In this document: in pieces, positions 40,310-49,772 of the stretch
Layout of the letters: every line of letters starts with the position of its first letter
Position numbering within the stretch: position 1 is the stretch's first letter
Assembly: GCA_012295275.1 (NCBI GenBank)
Contig: CM022677.1
Coordinates: 17,695,906-17,758,439 of the forward strand
Direction: 5' to 3'
Origin: Chrysomallon squamiferum
Taxonomy: Eukaryota > Mollusca > Gastropoda > Neomphalida > Peltospiridae
Length of the DNA: 62,534 nt
Notes under the pieces: generated by a model
What the model was told of the DNA's origin: nothing
The model's database searches: none
Seen by the model: the letters and a program-made list of their open reading frames with translations, nothing else
Program-made: the position numbers and the translations under genes

Positions 40310-41190
40310 ACAGATGTGACATAATATGTAATACGAGTTTGCTGTTCTTCACTGTTTTTAATGCCACATAAATGAAACACAGTACACGTTTGTCGTTTTT
40401 CAATTCTAAAAGTACCATGAATTTGCTGTTCTTCACTGTTTTTAATGCCACATAAATGAAACATATTACACGTTTGTCGTTTTTCAATTGTAAAAATACC
40501 ATGAGTTTTCTGTTCTTCACTGTTTTTAATGCCACATAAATGGAACACAGCACAGGTTTGTTGTTATTCAATTGTAAAAATACCATGAGTTTGCTGTTCT
40601 TAACTGTTTTTAATGCCACATAAATGAAACATATTACACGTTTGTCGTTTTTCAATTGTAAAAATACCATGAGTTTTCTGTTCTTCACTGTTTTTAATGC
40701 TACATAAATGAAAATTAGTACAGGTTTGTCATTTTTAAACTAGTAAATTACCATTAGTTTGCTGTTCTTCACTGTTTTTTAATGCATTTTAAACACATGA
40801 AGCAGTGGTATATTATTTTGGAAACATAATGAAAAATAGTATTTTGTCTTTATTCAGATGTAAAATAATACCATGCTGTTCTTCACTGTTTTTAATGTGA
40901 TTAAAAACAATAATATAATATATCTGTACACATAATGAAACAGTTTTGGTCTGTCATTATTCCTTTTAAAAATAATACCATATGTTTGCTTTTCTTCACT
41001 GTTTTTAATGCAGTTTTAACAAGAAAAGATTTCTAGGAATTTGCTGAAAATATGAAATTCCAGAAATATGTGAAGGCATTTAACCATTGTTTTCTTTCAT
41101 TGTATGAGTCAAGTCAGTCATTCTTCAGATGTAAAACAACACCATTAGCTTGCTGTTCTTCACTGTGTTTAGTGCAAGAAATTCCAGAAA
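40310..41190. repeat. 84-bp tandem array after the MCC exon at 40152
   Basis: Copies of tttgctgttcttcactgttt and ttaatgccacataaatgaaa, with tacacgtttgtcgtttttca, start at 40338, 40422 and every 84 bp, then decay toward 41190. Because 84 is divisible by three, the minus strand stays open for 130 codons. This is a by-product of the repeat, not a gene. Confidence 0.95.
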
Positions 41191-41236
41191 AGTGTAAAGA
41201 CATTTAAACATTGTTTTTTTTATTATTTCTGTGTAG

Positions 41237-41328
41237 AGAAGAAGATGAGTTTGAAGACTCGGACAAAAGCAATGATGGAGGAAGTATCAATGAGAATAAT
41301 GCAAATGGCTCCCAATCTGCGAGTCTTG
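41237..41328 (+). CDS. MCC: MCC exon, acidic/Ser-Asn linker
   Basis: The acceptor is tttctgtgtag and the donor is CTTG|gtaatc. After the split Arg it reads EEDEFEDSDKSNDGGSINEN and ends GSQSASLG. The opening EEDE is conserved with human (REEDEY). The remainder is low-complexity and matches the Ser/Gln/Asn-rich linker of the family only in character. It starts with one base finishing a codon and ends in phase 1. A single ambiguous base lies in the following intron at 41368. Confidence 0.9.
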
Positions 41329-41792
41329 GTAATCAGCTACATTTATAACTTGTTTTTGACTATTTTANTTTAGCTGTTTTTAGACAGATGTCCAATTGTT
41401 TTAAAAGTTTATTAATTTTAATTTACTGTATAACTAATACTTATATTATATATAAATATTAAAATTTGTGGGATTTTTTGAAATATTAAATTATAATAAT
41501 TTTTTAAAATGTTTATTTTTTTCTCATTTACTTACTGTTAGAAGGAATTAAAAAGAAAAGTAACAAATAAATATATAATTAAAATTAGATATTTTCTCAA
41601 TCAGTTAATTTGATCAGAAAAAAAAAATAAATAGATTAAATTTACAAATAAAATTAAAATTCACTTCATGTCCTTTTTATTCTTTAATTACTAAATAAAT
41701 AACCATATATCCACAACATTAAAACTGAGAATAATTATAAATTAACTTAAGAAAAAAAAAAATATATATATATATATATTTTTTTTTTTTAG
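41329..41792 (+). other. MCC intron, AT-rich
   Basis: This is plain AT-rich intron sequence with one ambiguous base at 41368 and (AT)n at 41762-41779 just before the T-tract acceptor. I see no repeat array or other feature. Confidence 0.8.
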
Positions 41793-42286
41793 AAATAGGT
41801 AATGAAATAAATGCAGAATTTTCCCGAGTTGTCACAGAACTGGAGTCAGCCATTGCAGAAAGAAAAGACTTTCCTCTCCACGATGTGTCTGATGATCGCA
41901 ACGTCGTTCAGCGTCTCAGGGCAGATGTTGAAAAAGACAACGCCGAAAGTCAGCTCCTTCAGAGCATCGGCAACAACAGCATGCAGCAGCTGAGAGACAA
42001 TGGCGACAGTGACAGCCTCGATGACAAACTGGGAGACAACGAGGACAGCAGTGAATCTCCTCCCACCATCCCACCTCGAGAACCACGCAATGTCCCATTC
42101 CACCCACCCCCTCCACCTCCACCTAACAGGGTCCCAGACCCAGAGTACCTGCAGGAGGAGGTGAACTCACTGCGAGTAGAAAACAATGCTCTACAAGAAC
42201 AGATAGGCAGACAGGAAATAGAACTTATACAGCTACGTAGCCATATTGAATATATCAATGATGACAGGGAGAAGTTGAAAAGAAAG
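41793..42286 (+). CDS. MCC: MCC exon with proline-rich insert and coiled coil
   Basis: The acceptor is a run of 14 or more T followed by ag, and the donor is AGAAAG|gtaact. At 494 bp this is the largest exon. The first third, EINAEFSRVVTELESAIAER, is the conserved helix corresponding to LNSELQRVLTGLENVV in human. Next comes an acidic, Ser-rich region, then a proline-rich stretch with IPPREP and FHPPPPPPPNR. It then returns to coiled coil: YLQEEVNSLRVENNALQEQI and onward to DDREKLKRK. The proline tract has no counterpart in the human protein as I recall it, and it resembles a ligand for SH3, WW or EVH1 domains. It ends in phase 0. Confidence 0.93.
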
Positions 42287-42400
42287 GTAACTCCGCATAA
42301 ATATTTAAAAAATGGTTATAATTTACATTTTTTTATTTGTAGATAGAATTAAAACACAAAACCATAAGTGGTCTTATTTATTTTAGATTCCATTTTCCTT

Positions 42401-42614
42401 CAGTTACATTTGAAAGAGTTACAGGATAAATTGTTGCATTTTTGTTACTGTTGAAAGAGTTAGAGGATAAACTCTTAAAAACATTTTTGTTACAATTGAA
42501 GGAGTTACAGGATAAATTGTTACATTTTTGTTACAGTAAAAAGAGTTACATGATAAACTGTTGCATTTTCAGTGCAGTTTAAAGAGAGAATAAATTGTTA
42601 CATTTTTGTTACAG
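42401..42614. repeat. MCC: ~43-bp array carrying the acceptor and start of the next exon
   Basis: About five tandem copies of a unit comprise acatttttgttacag (acceptor) plus ttgaaggagttacaggataa (the first 20 bases of the exon at 42615). Copies of the exon part start near 42410, 42451, 42496, 42535 and 42577. Some retain the AG (42534), others have lost it (ttacaa at 42495). The last acceptor, at 42614, belongs to the real exon. Confidence 0.92.
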
Positions 42615-42724
42615 TTGAAGGAGTTACAGGATAAGTTACCTCTGACAGATTTGTCTTCTAGTCCCATGAACAGTCGAACATCAACACCAACAAAGACACA
42701 AGTGAATCCTAATACAGGAGAGAG
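42615..42724 (+). CDS. MCC: MCC exon, LKELQDKL and Ser/Thr linker
   Basis: The acceptor is tttttgttacag and the donor is GAGAG|gtataa. It encodes LKELQDKLPLTDLSSSPMNS, then RTSTPTKTQVNPNTGER, matching human RELQTRL...RLTSTNRPINPSTGE. It is phase 0 in and phase 2 out. The acceptor plus the first 20 or so bases of this exon are repeated about five times directly upstream (see the array at 42401-42614), so several decoy starts exist. The 42615 start is the only one in frame with good homology on both sides. Confidence 0.93.
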
Positions 42725-42889
42725 GTATAAAAAAACATTTCTTATATTCCTAGTAACCAAGGAATCAGTGTAGACAGACATATTTGTTTGTTGTGTTTAT
42801 GTTTATTTTTATAAGTGGAACTTTGAGAATATACAAATTCAGGAAATAAAGAATTGAAAATGGATATATTATATGCAAAAACTTATTAT

Positions 42890-43156
42890 TATTATTATTA
42901 TTTTTTTTTTTTTTTTTTGTATATTTTTGTTTCTATTGTATGACTTCCATTTGCTGCTTATTTACCTATTAAAAATATTTTATAGAGTATTTATTATTTA
43001 AGTATATATGTAAATATTTTATTTATTTATTTATGTAGTTAGTTAATTATTGATTTATTGATTTACTGATTTATTTAATTAATTATTTACTTATTGATTT
43101 ATTGATTGATTTATTTAATTATTTATTGATTTATTTATTTATTTATTAATTCACAG
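42890..43156. repeat. ATT and ATTT-rich tract before an MCC exon
   Basis: The run begins with (TTA)n and a poly(T) run (42885-42918), followed by imperfect tttatttatt and ttgatttatt repeats leading up to the acceptor at 43156. Confidence 0.85.
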
Positions 43157-43268
43157 GACCACTGCAGGCAGTGATCAGTTTCCTGTAGCTAAAATAGCAG
43201 AACTGAAGAAACTAAAAACATGTGCTGGAGACAGACAGATTCTTGGTGCTGAAATTACCTCCCTTGGG
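43157..43268 (+). CDS. MCC: MCC exon, VAKIAELKKLK
   Basis: The acceptor is attaattcacag after an (ATTT)n-like stretch, and the donor is CTTGGG|gtaaat. It encodes TTAGSDQFPVAKIAELKKLK, then TCAGDRQILGAEITSLG. Human has IPIAKIAERVKL...RPVLGSEISSIG in the same order. It takes one base to finish an Arg codon and ends in phase 0. Confidence 0.95.
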
Positions 43269-43859
43269 GTAAATCTCATTTAACATAATTTTAATCTGTT
43301 GTAAAGCTTTTGTTAATTCATTCATTTTTATTATTATTTTTATTAAAAATAATTTCCAATATGTAAATTATGAGGAATTTTACTGAATTTTTGCTAATGT
43401 TAGATAAATTAAAAAATTACGTTATACACACACACGCATGCAGGCACACACACACACACAAACACACACATTTTAGCAAATTTATAATTAATGCTTAACA
43501 TATTTAAATGTTAAATTGGAATATACTGGCAATATGTATAAACTTTTTTATTAATTCAATTAATGTTTTAGTTCACAATTGTTATTTGACTGATAATTGT
43601 AATAATATGAAGAAAAATAATGAGCACTGACTGAATAACTCAATGACAATAATTTTCATAATTTCCAGTATGATGTTTTAATTTATTAAGGTTTTTTCAT
43701 TTTTTTTTTTTTTTTATTTTTTTTTATTGATAATTCAGTCATGTCACCTGAGAATAAATTAAACTGACATAAAATTATTTATTGACAGTATTTTTCAAAA
43801 TCTAACTGATTCTTAAATTTAGAAATGTTTTCCAACTACAATCATTCCAAATGAAATTC

Positions 43860-44270
43860 ATTTTATACACCCAAATAAATACATTTTTAACAATAACTCA
43901 GGATTATTATTCATTATTTTTCATGATTTTTAACCCTACATGTTTTGCCCTATGGTAATACTGTTTCAAATCAACTAAAATAAATATACATTTTTCAGAA
44001 AATAACACAGAATAAGTCATTGATGTATTATTTTTCATGACATCTGATATGAAACTGTTTTTAAAGCTTGCTTATGTTTTAAGCATCTTTAAAATCATCT
44101 AAAACAAGACATTTTTAAACAATGACACAGAATAAGTCACTGACATATTATTTTTCATGACATCTGATATGAATTTAACTTATTTTAACCTTGCTTATGT
44201 TTTTTGCCCTGTAGAAATATCCTTTCACATCATTTTTTAACAGTAACACAAAATAAATAACTCATGACTT
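43860..44270. repeat. ~120-bp tandem array, ~3 copies
   Basis: The unit acacagaataagtca, attatttttcatgacatctg and cttgcttatgttttttgccc has matching starts at 44008 and 44128, and a more decayed copy from about 43886. Confidence 0.88.
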
Positions 44271-44297
44271 ATTAATTTTTCTCAATTTCTTCTTCAG

Positions 44298-44691
44298 CTT
44301 CCAAATACGAAATTAGCCGAACATTTAGTGCAGAGTTTACAGGGCTGTTCTAACATGCAGGAAATTGTTCAGACTTTGTACAAGTGTGGTTCTGAGATAG
44401 GAGAAACCAAAGTTAAAGAGTTTGAAATTGAGTTTGAAAGACTTCAGAGCAAAATTGACCACCTCAAGTCACAGAATGACTTGGCTAACCTGACACTGAA
44501 TGAGAGCAAGTCCTACTCAGAGAGGTTGACGGTGTTGATGGGGAAGTATGAGTCTAACAACACAGCGCTGCAGTTGGCAATCAACTACTCTGATCAGGCG
44601 ATAGAGGCGTATGAAGTGTTGTGTGTTCTGCTGGAGAGTGAGATGGGAGTTTTGTTAGCTAACTGTAGAGCTGCAGGACTTGGAAGTCTGG
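44298..44691 (+). CDS. MCC: MCC exon, central conserved coiled-coil domain
   Basis: The acceptor is tttcttcttcag and the donor is CTGG|gtaagt. This is the most conserved block: LAEHLVQSLQGCSNMQEIVQ, then KVKEFEIEFERLQSKIDHLK, SQNDLANLTLNESKSYSERL, GKYESNNTALQLAINYSDQA and IEAYEVL. It corresponds to the family region that includes the MCC-bdZ domain shared with the Usher-protein-binding paralogue USHBP1. It is phase 0 in and phase 1 out. The intron that follows is filled by a 50-bp tandem array. Confidence 0.97.
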
Positions 44692-44793
44692 GTAAGTTAC
44701 AACTAAAATTCTTATTTTAAAAATATATTATTTCAGTAATTGCTACTTCATTGAAATTCATTCCTTTTTATACATAAATGAAATTAATTTTTG

Positions 44794-44798
<5 letters not shown>

Positions 44799-44834
<36 letters not shown>
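44799..44834. repeat. (GT)n microsatellite
   Basis: This is a GT run 100 bp after the donor of the exon ending at 44691. A (GT)n-(GA)n composite also occurs at 45235-45287. Confidence 0.95.
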
Positions 44835-44836
<2 letters not shown>

Positions 44837-44879
44837 ATTTATTTATCATCTACAAATTCAGTATTTAAGTAATTTTCAG

Positions 44880-45244
44880 TGTGCATGTATTTCATTTCAG
44901 TAAGAAGGATTTCATTTCAGTGTAACCTTTCTGTATGTGTAATGTTAACTTTCAGTGTGTGTAGCTGTTAATACATAGACACTGAAATTAGCCTAAAGTA
45001 CAGATGCTGAAAATAACAGTCTTATATATATATTTTATATCTGTGTATTTTAGTGTAAGTTAATTTTTGACATCTGTGCATGTTAGTGTTGTATGCTAAC
45101 TCTCCAGTAAGTCTCTATGTTAATTTTACTAATTAGTGTATGTGTGTTAATTTCAGTAAATCTTTATTTTAATTAGTTAGATTGTATATGTTAATTTCAG
45201 TGACAGCATATTAATTTCTGTAAGTCTGTGTTTATGTGTGTGCA

Positions 45245-45286
<42 letters not shown>

Positions 45287-46079
45287 TCATTTTAATAAGT
45301 CTATATTAATTTCAGTAAGGTTGTGTATTAATTTCAGTAAGTCTGTATATTATTTTTACCATGTCTTGATGTTATTTTTACTAAGATTGTATTTAAAACA
45401 TAAGTGCATTTTCTCTGTGTTTATATTCAGTAAGTGTGTATATTAATAGAGAAGTGTATTTTCTCTGTGTTTATTTTCAGTAAATGTGTATATTAATACA
45501 GAAGTATGTTTTCTCTGTGTTTATTTTCAGTAAGTGTATATTAATACAGAAGTGTATTTTCTCTGTGTTTATTTTCAGTAAGTGTGTATATTAATAGAGA
45601 AGTGTATTTTCTCTGTGTTTATTTTCAGTAAGTGTGTATATTAATACAGAAGTGTGTTTTCTCTGTGTTTATTTTCAGTAAGTGTGTATATTAATAGAGA
45701 AGTGTGTTTTCTCTGTGTTTATTTTCAGTAAGTGTGTATATTAATACAGAAGTGTGTTTTCTGTGTGTTTATTTTCAGTAAGTGTGTATATTAATACAGA
45801 AGAGTGTATTTTCTCTGTGTTTATTTTCAGTAAGTGTGTATATTAATACAGAAGTGTGTTTTCTCTGTGTTTATTTTCAGTAAGTGTGTATATTAATAGA
45901 GAAGTGTGTTTACTCTGTGTTTATTTTCAGTAAGTGTTTATATTAATACAGAAGTGTGTTTTCTCTGTGTTTATTTTCAGTAAGTGTTTATATTAATACA
46001 GAAGTGTGTTTTCTCTGTGTTTATTTTCAGTAAGTGTATATATTAATACAGAAGTGTGTTTCTCTGTGTTTATTTTCAG
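44880..46079. repeat. MCC: 50-bp array of splice-acceptor-like units
   Basis: From 45421 to 46079 the unit taagtgtgtatattaataca plus gaagtgtgttttctctgtg and tttattttcag repeats every 50 bp. There are thirteen decoy sites (the AG of tttattttcag at 45430, 45480, 45530, 45578, 45628, 45678, 45728, 45778, 45830, 45880, 45930, 45980 and 46030) and then the true acceptor at 46079. Each unit also contains the donor-like string GTAAGTG directly overlapping its AG. More decayed relatives (atttcagtaag) extend back to about 44880. Confidence 0.96.
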
Positions 46080-46272
46080 CTGATGAGTCAGGGGAGTGTG
46101 AGGATCAGGTGGAGGTGACGTCTATACTACAGAGAGCTCATCACTCGAGGAAGTCTGCTGAAGGCGTGGCTCGACATCTACTTCACAAACTGGACAGAAG
46201 CTGTGGAGTTCACACCACACCCTGTACTTCTCACCCCTGGGAGGATCTGTCTTCTAACAGCAGAACTGCAAG
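46080..46272 (+). CDS. MCC: MCC exon, QRAHHSRKSAE
   Basis: The acceptor is tttattttcag and the donor is GCAAG|gtgaca. It encodes ADESGECEDQVEVTSILQRA, then HHSRKSAEGVARHLLHKLDR and PWEDLSSNSRTA. The human order is DQSGDE...MLKRAHDCRKTAENAAKALLMKLDGSCG...PWESLSSNSHT. Its acceptor is the fourteenth of a row of near-identical tttattttcag sites spaced 50 bp apart. Only this one continues in frame. Confidence 0.95.
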
Positions 46273-46932
46273 GTGACACTTTACTTGAAGTCTTTTTGTG
46301 TTAAATGGACTTTGTTTTCTATTATTTTATATTTAGTTGTGTAAATACTGAAATTGACTTTATTAATTAATACACTTTATTTTTCACTACTTCAAGGTGA
46401 CACCTGATATTATACTTTCACTTTGTTTTTATACCTTACTATAATTACTTTTCTGTCTAAAGAGATTCTGTCTTTAACATTTTAATTATTCTTTTAAAAT
46501 TGTCTTTATTTTGTACATTAATAATTTGTTTTTCAGTAATTAAACTGCATTTATATTTAAATGGACTATTTGTTTTACCTTGTATTGAATTAAATCCACT
46601 TTGTTTTTAATACTTTAAGTGATTTTGTTTTTATATATATAAATTATCTTTATTTTATATTTATTGAAATCCAATTTTATACCTTTGATATTGCTTTTAT
46701 TAACCTAAATGGACTTGTAATTAAAAAAAAATAGTTTTGCATCTGACTGGAATTTTTTTTCAGTAAGATAGATTTTGATTTTGCTGTAGTCTACAGTCTA
46801 TTCTGTAATTTAATTATCTTTTTAAAAGTATTTGACCTAATTAGAGTATTATAAATTTCAAGTGCATTAACTTATTTTTCCATGACTAGTGATAATCTTT
46901 ACCAAACCAACTTTTCATTTTGAATTGTCCAG
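46273..46932 (+). other. MCC intron with a decoy donor copy
   Basis: This is AT-rich intron. The start of the intron, caag|gtgacac, recurs at 46394-46403 (ttcaag|gtgacacc), 124 bp downstream of the real donor. The phrase aaatggactttgttt also recurs in diverged form (46303, 46556, 46703), suggesting an old tandem array. Confidence 0.55.
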
Positions 46933-47167
46933 CACGTCCAGTTCTACGGCCAGCTCAGTGGACACTGACTTCACCAAACTCGATGAACAGAGACTGCGTG
47001 AGTACATTCAGTCACTGAAGAATGACCGGGCAGCGGTCAGAATGACCGTCATGGAGCTGGAGAGTTTACACTGTGATCCTCTGCTTGATGAACCCAAGAA
47101 AACTCCAGAAGCTCAAAGACTGGATTTGGAAAATGCTGTGTTAATGCAGGAGCTGATGGCTATGAAG
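46933..47167 (+). CDS. MCC: MCC exon, NDRAAV...LENAVLMQELMAMK
   Basis: The acceptor is gaattgtccag and the donor is ATGAAG|gtcagt. The first base completes AG|C (Ser). It encodes TSSSTASSVDTDFTKLDEQR, then LREYIQSLKNDRAAVRMTVM and LDLENAVLMQELMAMK, close to vertebrate MCC throughout. Phase 0 out. Confidence 0.96.
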
Positions 47168-47639
47168 GTCAGTGTTACTAAATGTGTTGTTCTGTCTGTA
47201 TAAAAATTCCTTGCTGCTAATCTTAAAAGAGAATAACCCATTATTTTTGGTGAACAGGAGTCTTCTCTCATTGTGTTTGTGTTTTTAAAGTTTGAATAAA
47301 TTAATATAAAAATTGTCTTCTATTTTTGTATTGTATTTTTTCTTTTCATATTCTTTTATCAATAACACTTTGATCTTTGTTTTATATTTATTATTATGTT
47401 CATTCTGTGTATTTAAAAATATTTTCTGGGATTCTAGACAGATTTATTCTTAACATTAGAATAGCATATTATTAAAACTACCTTGATGTCTTGTACTACA
47501 TTAACTAGTATTTCTGTTCTTTTGATTTTATTAATGACACTTTGGTCTTTATTTTGAATCATACTGTATTTATATTAAAATATTTTCTGAATTCTGGACA
47601 GACTCAATTTGCTCACCTTGTTGTAATTTTGTTTTTCAG
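47168..47639 (+). other. MCC intron with a diverged two-copy repeat
   Basis: The block aataacactttgatctttgt through attttctgggattctagaca (47350-47442) recurs in diverged form at 47530-47602 (aatgacactttggtctttat through attttctgaattctggacag). I see nothing else of note. Confidence 0.7.
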
Positions 47640-47819
47640 GAGGAGAAGGCAGAGCTGAAGGCTCAGAACTACTTGATGGAGAAGGAGAAGAGAGCTCTGG
47701 AGTTGAGACTGAGTGGTAAGGAGTCACAGGAGCAGGCCTACAGAGTACAGATAGAGCATCTCAAGTGTGAGATCTCAGAGCACCAGCAGAGACTGGGCAG
47801 AGACGGCAAACACAAACAT
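47640..47819 (+). CDS. MCC: MCC exon, EKEKRALELRLSGKESQEQAY
   Basis: The acceptor is ttgtttttcag. It encodes EEKAELKAQNYLMEKEKRAL, then SQEQAYRVQIEHLKCEISEH and ends DGKHKH, matching human LYLLEKEKKALELKLSTREAQEQAYLVHIEHLKSE. The 3' border is placed at CAT|gtgatt because that preserves phase 0 into the exon at 48819. This donor is weak. A better donor consensus (GTGgtaagg) lies inside the exon at 47716, but using it would remove conserved coding sequence and shift the frame. The end of this exon and its donor are repeated several times in the next intron. Confidence 0.88.
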
Positions 47820-48092
47820 GTGATTATCTCTGTTTTATCTATCATTTTATCTGTTCTAAGTTTTATATATATAATTATATCTGTTCATGTGATTATTTTA
47901 TTTATCACTTTATCTCTTCTAAGTTAGATATATATATATATATATATTATATAAACAGACTGGACAAAACAAACAAACATGTGATTTATCTCTGTTTCTA
48001 AGTTTAGTATATATATATATATAATTTATAAACAGACTGGGCAAACAAACACAAACTTCTGATTAGTTTTAGATTTATCTCTTCTAAGTTAG

Positions 48093-48136
<44 letters not shown>

Positions 48137-48440
48137 TAATTATATAAACAGACTGGGCAAACAGAAACATGTGATTTTCTCTTACTTTATCTCTTCTAGT
48201 AGTTAGACAGATATAATTATGTAAACAGGGGAACCAAATATAATAATAACATACACAGTAGATATGTCACATTATTTATTTTATTATTTGTATGTTTTAA
48301 ACCCGATTTAAAAAAAGAAAAAAATCTAAATAATATTTATAGAATATGTCTGTTTATTTTATTATGTAAGTATTCTAAATAAAGAGACTTGTTCAAATAA
48401 ACAGAGAAAACCAAATAATACAAACTTACTGTATAGATCA
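47790..48440. repeat. MCC: Array carrying the end of an MCC exon and its donor
   Basis: The last bases of the exon ending at 47819 plus its donor (gactgggcagagacggcaaa then cacaaacatgtgatt) recur as gactggacaaaacaaacaaa-catgtgatt at 47958, gactgggcaaacaaacacaa at 48034 and gactgggcaaacagaaacat-gtgatt at 48151. More decayed versions lie near 48224 and 48400. The units are separated by AT runs and a ttatctcttctaagttagat phrase. Confidence 0.88.
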
Positions 48441-48818
48441 TTGTGTCATAACTACTGATACTGTTTATCACAGTTCTTTATTATAATTTTAAATTGTATC
48501 TTTTCTAAGAATACTGAGTATTGTAATACAGAAATGTAATAATAATAGGTTATATCATAATATTGATTTTGTATGCCATAACCACTGATACTCTTTTTCA
48601 TAATTACTTTTAAAATTTTAAATGTATCGTTATGATAATAATTAATTGAAAACATTTGTAATTATTAAATTTTAAATGTTTTAAATTTTGATTCATCAAG
48701 GTGTTAAGGTAAGGAACAGACAACAATCAAGTTTTCATTATTATCGTCATCATAAAGATGATAATTTGATAGTTTTCATAATTACTAAAGTTCTTAATGA
48801 ATAATTGTTTATCATCAG

Positions 48819-49039
48819 GATGATGAAGATGATGAGCTGACAGCGACAGCTATCTGTGAGTTGAGATCAAATGATGTGATGGAGATAGCTCAGGACCTGT
48901 GTGAGTCACTCAGAAGAGAAAAACGACTCAAATTCAGAGTACAAGAGTTAGTGGCTGCTCTAGAGAAAATCTCTAAAAACTCAGAAATCAGACATCAGCA
49001 GTCAGCAGAGTTTGTCAATGACCTGAAACGAGCTAACAG
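48819..49039 (+). CDS. MCC: MCC exon, RREKRLKFRVQELVAALEK
   Basis: The acceptor is ttgtttatcatcag and the donor is AACAG|gtaaac. It starts with an acidic run DDEDDEL, then TATAICELRSNDVMEIAQDL, CESLRREKRLKFRVQELVAA and SEIRHQQSAEFVNDLKRAN. The last part is identical or nearly so to human MCC. It is phase 0 in and phase 2 out. Confidence 0.96.
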
Positions 49040-49330
49040 GTAAACATACAGGTGTATGCATGTCATGCATAATCTTCATGTTCTACACTAAACATTGGTC
49101 TATGCAAACACATACACACGTTTCAAACAGAAATTCAAATTATATTTAGAGACATTTTTATTATAAACTTATTGTGTGAATATTATAATTATATAAACAG
49201 TATATAAATTGACATAATGTCATTGGTTTTTCTGTCTGGGATTTTTTGTGGAGTACTAAAATCACTTTTACTAATATTGTTGTTATTAACATTTATAAAT
49301 TTTTATTTTATTTTTGTTTTGTTTTGTTTT
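49040..49330 (+). other. MCC intron, start
   Basis: This is ordinary AT-rich intron sequence after the donor at 49040. I see no repeat or feature here. Confidence 0.6.
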
Positions 49331-49772
49331 GTAATGTTTTGTAGTGATAGCATTAGTATTTCTGTAATATAATTGACATATCTAATCTTTATTTTACTTT
49401 ATTTTTTGCCCTGTAATGTCTTGATATCATTATTATTCTAATGTTTTTAATTTTATTTTTGTAATATAAATAATTTAATTTTACGTCTTCTTATTTCACT
49501 TTATTTTATAAAGCATTGCTTTATTATTTTTATTTTTAAATCAAATTAACATAATAGTTACATAGCTTTTTAATTTTATTTTGTAGTTCCTTATATGATT
49601 AGTATTTTTGTAACATAAATAACATATTGTAATTTTATATTCTTTTCATTTTCCTTTGTTTTCCCCATAGTGCCTTAATACTATAAACTAATCTTAAATA
49701 ATAATCTTTTATTTTATTTTATTAATTTATTTATTTATATATTTATTTATTTATTTTTTTTTTTTATTACAG
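49330..49772. repeat. MCC: Decayed ~85-bp array carrying the last exon's acceptor
   Basis: The true junction reads tattacag|tgccttgatatcagcg at 49772. Diverged copies are ttgtag|tgatagcattagta (49344), cctgtaa|tgtcttgatatcat (49416), ttgtag|ttccttatatgatt (49586) and cccatag|tgccttaatactat (49670). They are spaced at about 72, 170, 84 and 102 bp. The similarity is short and partial, so this is less certain than the arrays at 42401 and 45421. Confidence 0.65.

Noticed and set aside
41846-42258. Minus-strand open frames opposite the large MCC exon
   Set aside because: They are shadows of the GC-richer coding exon on the plus strand.
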